DNA of 64,000 bases from Cichorium intybus (Eukaryota; Streptophyta; Magnoliopsida; Asterales; Asteraceae): contig CM042015.1 in NCBI GenBank assembly GCA_023525715.1, forward strand, positions 85,852,750 to 85,916,749. Reading direction: 5' to 3'. The notes under the pieces are model-generated. The model did not search any database, was not told the DNA's origin, and saw nothing but the letters and a program-made list of their open reading frames with translations. The first letter of the stretch is position 1; the number at the start of each line of letters is the position of its first letter. The translations under genes and the position numbers were made by a program. Of this stretch, positions 13,727 to 24,239 are shown in pieces.

Positions 13727-16087
13727 CTAAACTTGTTTGTTTCTAGACGGACAATTCCTCTTGTCATGATTGGCCATCTGATTGCATGAGGCGCACAATC
13801 GCTTCGGCTTCGAAGATTGCTGAGATAGAATTTCACTTGTACTTCTAAGTCTTTTTCCACGACTACCAGACCCTTTGTTCTTAATGTTGGATGGATTCTG
13901 AATTAGTATTTCATCAGGAATTGTAACGCCTAGGATCTTCTCATATTCAGCTGTTTTGTTAAGGGTTGAATGAGGAGCAACATTATCAGAATACTTGTTC
14001 TTCAATTCAATCTGGTCTTCAAAATATTGTTTAAGCTTCATAGGATCATTACTCAGGGAAGATATACAATGATCAACCGTAGAATAAATGTCAATTGCCG
14101 TCTTGTCAACATGGCTATCGATTTGACCCTTTTTAAAACGCTTCCTCAAAATTTCTGTAGGAATTAAATCTCTACACCAACGCCTCGATATATATCGATC
14201 TGGAATGCTATCAAATTGGATATACTTCATAACACAAAAGACATGTCTACATAATAGTCCAATGAGTTCAAAATGCATACAACTACATGATATTATGTCA
14301 GTATCTTTGACATGAGCAACCTACAAAATATTATACAAACATAAAAAATAAAACACATAGTTTCGTAATTTAAAAAACAAAAAATATTAAAATATACCTG
14401 GAATTCTGAATCTTTCAAAAGGTTGTTGTAATGGTATTCGTCGGAAGAATCTTCATTGTCGGATTTTTTTTTGTTTCGTGTGCTTATAGATGTCTTCCTC
14501 TCCAACATAGTAAATGTATCAATGCTTTCGACACAATTGAAATTCTTAATCAAACAACTTTTTTCAGATTCAAAAATCTCTTCCTGAACCTGATAAAATA
14601 TTTTCCGTGTGTATATTCTTGCTGCATGAGGTTCGTATGGAAGATATGACAATATTTTCGGAAAAGTGCTTGCAGTACGGAAATCAGATTCATTTTGATT
14701 ATGCCTTTGACGATCCATTGTGGCGTCAAATGTCATCATAAAATTGATGAGATACGATCCAGCAAGTGTACTATTCTGAAATGACCAATTTTGGCTTTCC
14801 GACAATGATGTGGTTCGCATTAAACCTGACATAGGAATATCCCTAAAGTATGCGGGTATCCAATTACTACGCAAAGCATACATATCTCGCAACCACTTAT
14901 TATCAGATAAGTTAAAGTCGTTGATCATAAGGTCCCAACCAGCTTCAAATTCTGATTCATCAATCTTAGCATTCCATATCAAACTATTAAAGCGTTTTTT
15001 AAAATCTGGATTGTTATAAACTTGGGCAGATACCTACATCATAAAAAAGCTTTAAAATATGATTTTAAAGTATCAAATATGTAATAAATAAATAAATGCG
15101 ATTAATTTCATGTGTTACCTTGTTTGAAAGCTTAGATGTTATGTGCCACATACATAAACGATGTTGGGATTCTGGAAGTACTTGTTCAATCGCTTTTTTC
15201 ATCGCTGGGTCTTGATCAGACAATACTATAGTAGGTTGTTTGCCAAAAGCTTTGATAAATGAATTGAGCAACCACGTATAAGAATCTGTATCCTCTCTAC
15301 TGAGCAATCCAGCACCAAATGTGACACATTTTTTATGGTTATCTATACCGGTAAACGGAACAAAAACCATACGGTACCTGTGAACATTATAAACTTGTTA
15401 TAAAAATATAGAAAGTTCTGAACAAAATAATTTAAGAATTCACCTGTTAGTGTCGAATGTAGCATCAAAGGATACAACCTCTCCAAATTCCTTATAATTA
15501 TACTTGGCAGTTTCATCTGCCCAAAACATCGCATTGAGTTGTTTCTCCACAACCCTACATTCAAATGTGAAATTTGATGCATATTTACTCCGATCTTCCA
15601 TAATGTTAACAATCAACTGGGCATCGCTACCGCCAATGAAACAATTCAGATCCCTCATATAATTCTTAAAATCAACAAGAAGTCCACCACGGGTTGAGCA
15701 CCCACCTTGGATACCAGTAAGCAATCTATACGACTTTGCAGCACCAACATTTTGTATTGTCATGTTATGAAGAAAAGTTTTTGTAGTAAAATTTAATTGC
15801 CTACTGGTACGAGAAAATTGCATGTTATCCTTGCTAATTAGCATATGATTGTGATTCTCGACAAATTTATGTACCACATATTTATCTGTACCAGGAATAA
15901 GCTTGAATACAATATGCGCCTTACATTCTGTCCTATGCAAGTCTTTTCTTCTTTTAATCTTTTTGTACTGAATATTAACAGTATCAACATTACCCGTATT
16001 AGGTTTCCCTTCTCTGTTGCATAGAAGGTATTTAGTAGTGATAATACCACCCTTAATCTTTGTACTGGATCCTTCTCTAATGTCAAA

Positions 16088-18638
16088 TGTAAGAACCCGC
16101 GAAAAAGTCAAAAAGGGTAAAACCGTCTTTTATCACGTTGTACGACTATTATGTGTAATAATATGTATTTGTAATTTAATATAATAAGAAATAAAAGTTT
16201 ATATGAAATTTGGAGTTTTGTCGCGTGAATAGTGAAATATGGCCAAAAAGGGCAAATTGGTCATTTGACATGAAAGTGACCAAAAATGTCAAGAAAATGT
16301 TAAGTTGGAAGTTAATGAAGCATAAATGGTAAAATCATGACTCTTGAACCATTTTTGAAGAAAAGAAAGAAAGCTAGGGACTAAAATGTAAGTGTAATAA
16401 ATATAAAATAAGAAAATGATGAGCTTTTCATTCACTGGAAATTAAGAGCAGCTTCTAGAGCTCTGGAGAAGGCTACGAACGATCACGAAGAGCTGTAAAT
16501 CAAGTTCCAAGAATTGAATTCAAACCTTGGAATTGGTGATTCCAAAGTAAACAAGGTTAGTAATTGAAGTTTCTACCCAAGCTTTTGTGTGTTCTTGATG
16601 GGTTTCCATGGAGAGGACTGAAATTTGTAATTCCAGTCATAATCCATGAAGTGCATATGATTTCTGGGATTAAAACATGTTCATGTAGTAAGAACAAATG
16701 TTAAAAATAGCAAAGTAGGTTGCTATTGTTGAGAAATTTAGATGTTGCTCAAGAACCCTAAATCATGAATTGGTGTGATTAAGGTGTTTCTAATAGCTTA
16801 AAACCTGTTATTAGTCAAGGGTTTTAGTCCTAGAACAAACCTCATACGATTAAGAACTGAAATAAGTGCTTAACGGGTGAAAACTGCGTGCTACTGTGCA
16901 CAAATCGCGACTGATCAGGACACTGCCCAGGCGCCAGGCGCGGTGCGCCCAGGACCAGGGCGGGGTGCGCCCAGGCGCAGTGCGCCCAGCCCTGGCGCAG
17001 TGCGCCTCCAGATAGGGACCAAAAATGTTAGAAATTTCAAATATTTCAAACGCTAGAAACCATAGCTAGACATGTCCGATTGGTCTGAAATTTTAGCCAT
17101 AATCCTAAAATGGTATAAGAACATGTCGGGAATGGTCAAATCCGCAATCCGACCTTGCGGAAAAGTCACTGTAGCGGCAGTGGCTAAAATCACTATTCAT
17201 GTTAAAACTTGATTTTTGGAATTTGAGCTAGATTTGTCCAATGAATTCCAAATTTGAAACACAAGTCTAATATGGCCTAAGATTTCATGGAAAAGAGTCG
17301 GAACTGAAATACGACCCCGCGGGGGTACTGTAGCAATATACGTGTATTTCGAAGAAAACGATAAAACGAGTCTATTAATGGTTATACATTTATTATGACC
17401 TGGAGTTGTGTCATATGAGACTTTAGCATTATAGAGTAAATTATATTGAGTATTTATATATACTACTTGTATAGGTGGTGCTTCAAACGTTGTTGAGCAC
17501 GAGAAGGGAAAAGCCGTACGTGAAGCTTAGTAAACCGTAGTAGAACCAAGGTGAGTATATGAGGATTTCTATAGTACATAGCAAAGTTATGATATTCAGA
17601 AAATAAGACTTTCAGTTTATTTAAAATGTTAACGTTTGGAAATAGTTTTGAAAGTAGCTCTTTATATATATGAGCTAAGCGTTTTAAACAGATTTTAAAT
17701 AAGTTTAGTTTATAAAGTTATTTTGAAAGAAGCTTCACAAGTGAGATAAAGATGTTGAAGCTAGTTTGAAAGTATTTTTGATTATAAGTTAAAAGAGCCA
17801 ATGAGTCTGAGTTTAAAATAAATTGTGTTCCACTTTGACCAATTCAAGAAGCAAAGTAAAGAAAGTAATGAGATAAGAAGTAAGAGCCATTTGAGTAAGA
17901 GCCAGTTGTCCGGACTAGGATCACCCACATAATCGGGGGATCAGAAGACACTACTGGGATGGTACCTCCCGTCGCGAAGTAGTTGCCTAGCTTAGTATAC
18001 CCTTGTGCTTGAATCCGTTCCAAGTCACAAAGGGGAGACAGAATGAGCAAACCTAGCGGATGGATCTGTTCTATCCCGCAAGGTGAGCTAGTAGAATGAA
18101 TTAAAATAAATTAATTCATGAGTTTCAGTTGGTCACAAGTAAATGAGAAAGAAAGTAGTTTTAAAGAAAGAAAGATGTTTTAAATAAAGAAAGCAAAGAA
18201 AGCAGTTTTAATAAAATGAGCAGTTTTGAGAAAGGAAATGTTTTTTTAAGTTTTAAAGATATAAAAGAAAAGAGATTTGAGATATGTTATGAAAAGTATT
18301 GTTCTAGTAGCTTATTTGTGTATAATTCAAGTTTGAGCAGAAAAGTTTTGGGTCTAAAACCCATATTACTCACGAGACTTTATGACTCACGTACTACTTG
18401 TTTTAAATGCTATGTACTTAGGTGAGTGGAGCAGGAGCTAGGTTACTTATTGTGCCTTGAAGCTGGGACTGCGTAAATTACAGATAAGTTTAAATTATGG
18501 TTTATGTATTGAGTCTGTAATACCCTTTCAGTATAGAGTTTATAATAAAAAAAAAATTAGTGGCTTTTAGTAGTCACATGTTATAAAATGTTTTGTATTA
18601 AAATTTATGAAAATATGGTTTGAGAAAGGGGTGTTACA
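16088..18638 (+). mobile_element. Solo LTR in the transposase gene, TSD TCAAA
   Basis: A 2,551-bp block starting TGTAAGAACCC and ending GGGGTGTTACA is flanked by TCAAA at 16083-16087 and 18639-18643. No second LTR or internal region is present, so it is a solo LTR left by LTR-LTR recombination. It shares blocks with the LTR at 3607, including GGGCAAATTGGTCATTTGAC and the CTCACGAGAC region. A GC-rich array at about 16,928-17,010 alternates GGCGCGGTGCGCC, GGCGGGGTGCGCC and GGCGCAGTGCGCC. Confidence 0.93.
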
Positions 18639-19034
18639 TCAAAACCCGCTTCGAATGCATAAGTTTTGTACGCTTCAACAGCTGCGTTATATGAATCATA
18701 AACATCATCGACTTTTGGATTTTTACTCGTTTTAGGAGTCCAGTATGGTGTGCCACCAGGAGAGACAAAATCATTACTAAATATTGATTCATCTGTATCT
18801 GTAAAAAATCATACGCTATTTCTGTTAAAAGGCAAGTAAGTTTAAGAACATGTAAATAAGATGTGTGTGTTATTATTCTAAAAGAATTTGTTGATACAAA
18901 CAGAAACATGAAATATTTGGCATAACTACACATATGAATCAATTCTGAAAGAATATGTTCTACACGTGTGATACACTAACAACAACTTGTTTATGCATCA
19001 TCAAATTAGTGCATCAAACCTGTAAAAAAATTAC

Positions 19035-19400
19035 CTGCATTTGATTCGTTACTATTATAAATGAAATCTTTGATTGGCTCTGATGTGCCTTCATCTGGAA
19101 AAATAAAAAAAATTGCTATTGTTGTCATTATATGAATAATCGAAAATTTCATCAAACCTGTGATAATATTACCTGCATTTGATTCGTTAATATTAAAAAT
19201 GAAATCTTCAATTGGCTCTGATGTGCCTTCGATTGGTAAAATTAGAGAAAAGGATGTTGTGATTAATGCATCATCGAAAAGTGAATCAAAAATGAAAAAC
19301 ACTTACCTGCATTTGATTCGTTCAAATTAAAAAGTGAATCTTCGCATGAATGTTTTGTGCCTTCGTCTGTATTCACATTGATTCGATCTTGTTTCTCCAT
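19035..19400 (-). repeat. Triplicated small exon at the transposase N-terminus
   Basis: Three exon-intron units each encode a peptide of the form DEGT...NESNAG and end in GCAG followed by a GTAA donor. The two inner exons are 60 bp (20 codons, phase-preserving), so extra copies do not shift the frame. The middle copy has CAA where the others have CAG at the acceptor and may be skipped. Confidence 0.75.
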
Positions 19401-19702
19401 TATGAAACCTTACAGAGAAAACATTATGGTACAAAATATGTTTGACAAAATCAACTAAACAATATATCTATAAATAAAAATCGCCATTTTTTAAGGAAGC
19501 CCATATTTTTAGGAAAGGTAAGTTTGAAACATTCTTGTTAACAATATAAACGATATCTTCTAAATATATAAGTGATTTTATTGTATTTAAATCGATAATA
19601 AACAAATAATAATATCCACTAAAAAAATCAAAATCTGTAACTTTTATCAGAATGCGTGTTTACTGACAAATCATTAAATTGGGTAAACAATGTAACAAAT
19701 AA

Positions 19703-19767
19703 ATTCTTATAGAATCATAACATAATATAACATAATAGATTTGTAGTACTTCATATTCCGACAGAAT
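19703..19767. promoter_or_regulatory. ATTCTN3AGAAT dyads upstream of the E1 transposase
   Basis: ATTCT-TAT-AGAAT at 19703-19715 and the one-mismatch ATTCC-GAC-AGAAT at 19755-19767 lie 300-370 bp upstream of the transposase start. Two more, at 18874-18886 and 18942-18954, lie in its intron. The role is inferred only from the fixed arm and spacer geometry. Confidence 0.45.
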
Positions 19768-19921
19768 ATACATACAACTGGTTTGCAAATCGAAATATGA
19801 ACAATATAATCAAAAGACCATTCTCATTAATATTAAACGAAGATCCATATCAAATACATAGTAATTAAATTGAATCTCTAAACATATGTTCTAAAACACT
19901 GAACATCTTAACATAATTTAA

Positions 19922-20312
19922 TTAAATGAATGCATTTGGACAATTTCTACTGTCGTGATCGGTAATGGCATTGCAAATTTTACAAAATCTTCTATTATCC
20001 AAAATCTTGATAATTTCATCATCTAGCAACAGCACCTTGTTTGATTCCTTCTGCAAAATGTAATTGTCTGAAACTGTCTGATAACTCATTCAACAAACGA
20101 TAGATTTGGAATAAGATAATATAAACAAAAATTAATGTATTAGTAATCGAATGAACATGAATTGTATAAAACAAATTACTAACCTTGATTAATATATATT
20201 CAAAATCTTCATGTTGATTGCATCTTGAAATCGAATGAATATTAACAGAATTCTCGATAGATGAAGTCATATTCTTACAGTCGATGATCAACAAAAATCT
20301 CCAGAAACGCAT
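19922..20312 (-). CDS. Small zinc-knuckle protein gene of E1, 85 aa
   Basis: Two minus-strand exons, 20312-20184 and 20050-19922, each 129 bp, join in frame across an intron that starts GTTAGT and ends TTTTGCAG. The product would be 85 residues, or 71 from the second ATG (MTSSIENS). It ends CKICNAITDHDSRNCPNAFI, a C-x2-C-x5-H-x4-C knuckle with the same spacing as the knuckle at the transposase C-terminus (CASCNQMANHDKRNC). It lies between the transposase start and the right terminus of E1, on the same strand. It may be a duplicated transposase tail kept as a separate DNA- or RNA-binding accessory, or only a relic. Both exons are open and the splice sites look normal. I know of no named family for it. 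Confidence 0.5.
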
Positions 20313-20514
20313 ATGAAACGGCCGGAATAAATGAAATATAAAAACGCTTTTCTGGAATAAATCTCGTTAGGTTGTTACATATAAATACCAATTATACGTT
20401 ATCTATATTAAAAGTTGCCATGTTAATCGGATTCTATATTTAAAGTTGCCATCTTAATCGGATTCTATTTAATAATTAATTAATCATAAAAAAATGCAAT
20501 GCCGAAAATACCCT

Positions 20515-20685
<171 letters not shown>

Positions 20686-20749
20686 GATATTATAAGGTAT
20701 ATAATAAAGCATATCATTTATCTTAAAGCTCGTGCATCTTTTAAAATAT

Positions 20750-22444
20750 AGAGTAAATTACATAGTTGATCCCTGTGGTTTACCAAAACTAACACTGAGC
20801 ACCCAAGTAGTGGATTTACACTAGATGAGTCACTAAAGTTTCGTTAAACCGACACATTGGTCCCTGGTCTACATAAAAAGACTTTTTTGTCCTTTTCATT
20901 TTCTTTTTTTTTCTTTTTACCCTTTTGTTTTTTTAATAAATAGAAAATAAAAAACCACCCCACCCACCACACCCACACCCCACCCCACCCACCCCCACCC
21001 CCACCCCCACCTCTCTATCTCTCTCTTAAGAGGATTCACCGTAGAAATTACCGGAGGGACTATAAGGAGGATGCCGGTCGGAGCAGGTCGCCGGAGGGAC
21101 TATGAGGAGGATGCCGGTAGGGGAAGCTAAGCCGTTTCTTAGTTGAGAACTCAATCCACCCATTGTATCAACATTTCCACCACGTTTTGCATTATATCGA
21201 CCCTTTTTATGGAACTCTAATAATGAATCTTTCGCTTCATCTGCATAAATTACAACATCGCCACCATGTCCACCCATTGGAAGGATGAGTGATCCATCGA
21301 AGTCTCTCTTATAAGAACCTCTTATTCTTGCTTTTTCTTTTTCTTGTTTGGTGAGTGATTTAGAAGGGGGTTTTGAGTTAGGCATGGTAAGAGTAGCACC
21401 ATGGCCTCCATCTCCGGCACGAATTGTTATAATAGCTTGATCGAAATACTTGTGAGGTTCTCTAACTAGACTTTCTAAGTTTGGAGATGAAGAGTCTTTA
21501 GTTTTTGCAAGTCTGCACTTCAATGTAGGGTATCTAGAATGATTTGGAAAGCTTCCCTGCCAATTCCATATGCAGAAAATATGAACTGAAATTGTTACCT
21601 TACCTCAGCTCAATTCGATATGACTAATTAAAAGCCCTAAAAACATCAAACACTCCGTGCAACGTATTGCATTCTGAAATTGCTAATTACAGTTCCACAA
21701 AATTCGAAAACATAAGATCAAATCCTAGTAATCACAGTATGTTGAGAAATGAACTGCAACGAAAACATGCTCCATATCTTAAGGATGTTGATTGTTTGGT
21801 TATTGTGAGGCTAGCAGAAGACAGAGCAGAGAGTACCTATGATTAAGCGGAAGAAGACAGTGAGAAGAGGAGGTGAGTAATTCATGCGGAAAGGGCGCTG
21901 TGCCGAGAAAAGGAGAAGATAATTGCGGCGGACGAACGGAGACGGGGGGAGATATCATATTACACCACCGGCAGACGAACGGAAAGGAGACCTTACTGGT
22001 TTGCTGGTGTAGGCGGGTGTGTCTGTTGTATACTTGTATGGATAATTTGGAGCAAAGAAGGGAGATGATGAACCGACAATCAGATCCAGAGCTCTTTTTC
22101 TTACGGCGACCTGCTCCGACCGGCATCCTCCTCATAGTCCCTCCGGTAATTTCTCCGGCGAATCCTCTTGAGAGAGAGATAGAGAGGTGGGGTAGGGGTG
22201 GGTTGGGTGGGGTGTGGGTGTGGTGGGTGGGGTGGTTTTTTTTTTTAATATTTATTAAAAAAACAAAAGGGTAAAAAGAAAAAGAAAATAGAAAATGAAA
22301 AGGGCAAAAAAGTCTTTTTATATAGACCAGGTACCAATGTGTCGGTTTAACGAAACTTTAATGACTCATCTAGTGTAAATCCAATACTTGAATGCTCAGT
22401 GTTAGTTTTGGTAAACCACAGTGACCAACTATGTAATTTACTCT
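20750..22444. mobile_element. Pack-MULE with 9-bp TSD and about 340-bp TIRs
   Basis: The ends AGAGTAAATTACATAGTTG and its complement at 22,444 begin inverted repeats spanning about 20750-21092 and 22105-22444. The flanks are the same 9 bases, TTAAAATAT (20741-20749 and 22445-22453), the classic MULE target duplication. The TIRs contain C-rich and pyrimidine-rich runs. No transposase is encoded. The interior carries a host gene fragment resembling chloroplast Obg GTPase. A related element is at 43,805-45,079. Confidence 0.93.
21107..21523 (-). pseudogene. Captured fragment of a chloroplast Obg-type GTPase gene
   Basis: The minus-strand frame reads CRLAKTKDSS...LVREPHKYFDQAI, then IRAGDGGHGA, SYKRDFDGSLILPMGGHGG, DVVIYADEAKDSLLEFH and RYNAKRGGNVD. 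This is the glycine-rich N-terminal Obg fold of plastid ObgC-like GTPases. The G-domain is absent, and the frame runs out into the TIR after about 140 residues. It lies wholly within the Pack-MULE, so it is a transduplicated piece, not a host locus. Whether it is transcribed cannot be seen. Confidence 0.85.
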
Positions 22445-22453
22445 TTAAAATAT

Positions 22454-23325
22454 TATAGCTTAAAGTAGTTTATTGTAAAGGTGGTTCATTATTTTAGTGA
22501 AGACAATAAGACGTTTTGCCTTGCATTTGCAAACGACACTGCGTTGCTCATTCCTGATCACCACCCCTGATTAAGCCCCAAAAATCAAACTCGAGACCTT
22601 TCCTATAATAAGCTCGTGCCTTACTCGGTAAGTCATCAAGTATTACGTAGTTTGTAGCTCCAGTATCAAATAATCATATTAAGCATGCAACGAATCATGT
22701 ATTTCCAAATTCAAAACTACTACATTAAATTTATTGCCAAATGTATATTATTATCATGAAGTTTAATTTCCATTTACATTTCTTCACATGCCAAAACTGA
22801 TAAACAATCAGCTGATCAATTGACCTCCACTGAGTTTTTTTCTCATGTTAATAATTTTAAAAATAAATATCTATCAAATATGACAAATATACAATTAAAA
22901 TAAAATATGTTTGTTTTGACACTAGGATTTATGATATCTAAGTATTTCTAATCATTTTCTTTGACAAATTTCAGTTTCGTTTATAATTATACTTTTTTTT
23001 AATTTTATCCATCAAAGATAAATCATAATTTAAATTCATTTAATTTTAAATATATAAATCAAAATTACTAACCATGATTAAAGAAAATTTACATATATTT
23101 AACACTATGTAAATCAGGTTTACATTTACAAATGATCAAAATTATTTTTAATTATAAATTTTACTAGACAAGACAAACGAGATATTATTCTACTTTTGCA
23201 AAGTGTACTACAAGAATGTGGCAATTAAATATAATGTGATATCACTAATTGCAGGTGAAAAATTACAAATCTTAATAAATCCGCTTTTAAATAATTAATT
23301 AGTGTCTATTATTAATATAATAGAT
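22454..23325. other. AT-rich intergenic DNA with a possible SINE relic
   Basis: No open frame of note. Around 22,535-22,640 the minus strand has GGTCTCGAGTTTGATTTT after TTACCGAGTAAGGC, which loosely resembles Pol III B and A boxes of a decayed SINE. The rest shows nothing I recognise. Confidence 0.35.
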
Positions 23326-24239
23326 TTTTTTTTGGATGACGGGATAATATTAAAACAAACTATCTAGCGAATGTTACAAAGAAAGAAGATTACAAGACAA
23401 AAGAGGACATAAAAATTTTAAGAGGATTACAGGACCAATATGTACAATTCGTGGATGTTCTTTATTTCTTTCGGCTATTGACCCAAAGGTGTGAGAGAAT
23501 CTAGATTTTGTTGTCAAACGTGGAATGCGATTTTGGCATAGACGAGTGCATATTATGGTTTCCAGATCCCCACAACATCCCTATGAAACAAAGAGAGGTG
23601 GTTGTTACCACTTTTTTTTCTCTGTATCGGTTAAATAGGAGCATTTGCAGCTGAATAAATATTCTAAAGAGATGTCATGGGATGCAATTTTTGGGCACTA
23701 TCTCGTAGCTTTATCCTAAACGGCACCGACTATTATGCACTCTCTAATATTTGTGTCCTTGTTTCAATTCCTGCCCTACACAATTAACATTCATCATTCA
23801 AAGAACAGATTTCAATTCGACCTTTACTGATTGAACTGATCTTATTGAATCGATGGGCGGAAAGGAACTGTGTAGTTTAGGAAGCTTTTCCAACCGAGTT
23901 TGGCATCCTGGGATACTGACTTCATATGTAATTAGTTTGATCCAACATCAATGCTTTGGATTTATCAAGGTATTATCTTCATTCCCATTCAAAATAAGAG
24001 TTACAGGAATATATACTACATGACAGTACACCAGAGGCCTCAGGCTGAACCAAGGCTGGAATGTACCATGATAATAACCAAGGTACAACATACACAATCA
24101 TACATAGAAAGATCTAAACTAACATCCCCTGCAATTTTATTGGGAGGAGACCTTCTAATGTTTAAACTGGATCAAAAATTAGTGAACAAAGATGTAGATA
24201 GCCTCTTTGCGAAAATGTTGGCATATTGAGTAGTGGATG
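23326..24239 (-). other. Degenerate repeat, possibly LINE 3' remains
   Basis: A T-run at 23,326 is followed by GGATGACGGGATAATATTAA. On the minus strand this reads as a sequence ending ...CCCGTCATCC plus poly(A), the shape of a LINE 3' end. No reverse transcriptase motif is readable, so the class is uncertain. Confidence 0.3.

Larger units (their letters stand above)
13727..19400 (-). pseudogene. FAR1/MULE-type transposase of E1, split by a solo LTR
   Basis: Minus-strand exons: 19400-19307, about 19232-19173, 19094-19035, 18798-18644, [solo LTR], 16087-15444, 15377-15119, 15033-14398, 14320-13727. Without the LTR and one TSD copy they add to 2,502 bp, in frame for 833 residues with no internal stop seen. 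Order of domains: three short repeats; a FAR1 DNA-binding domain (YKTYAFEAGF...LLCNREGKP); a MULE DDE transposase core with Asp in VVSFDATFD and in VLSDQDPAM, a CMWHI block, and a candidate Glu in SLSESQN; a SWIM zinc finger (CSCMHFELIGLLCRHVF); and a C-terminal zinc knuckle CASCNQMANHDKRNC. The LTR lies inside the FAR1 domain between GGT and TTT-GAC. The exon near 19,232 lacks a clear AG acceptor. As it stands the gene cannot make one protein unless the LTR is spliced out. Confidence 0.88.
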
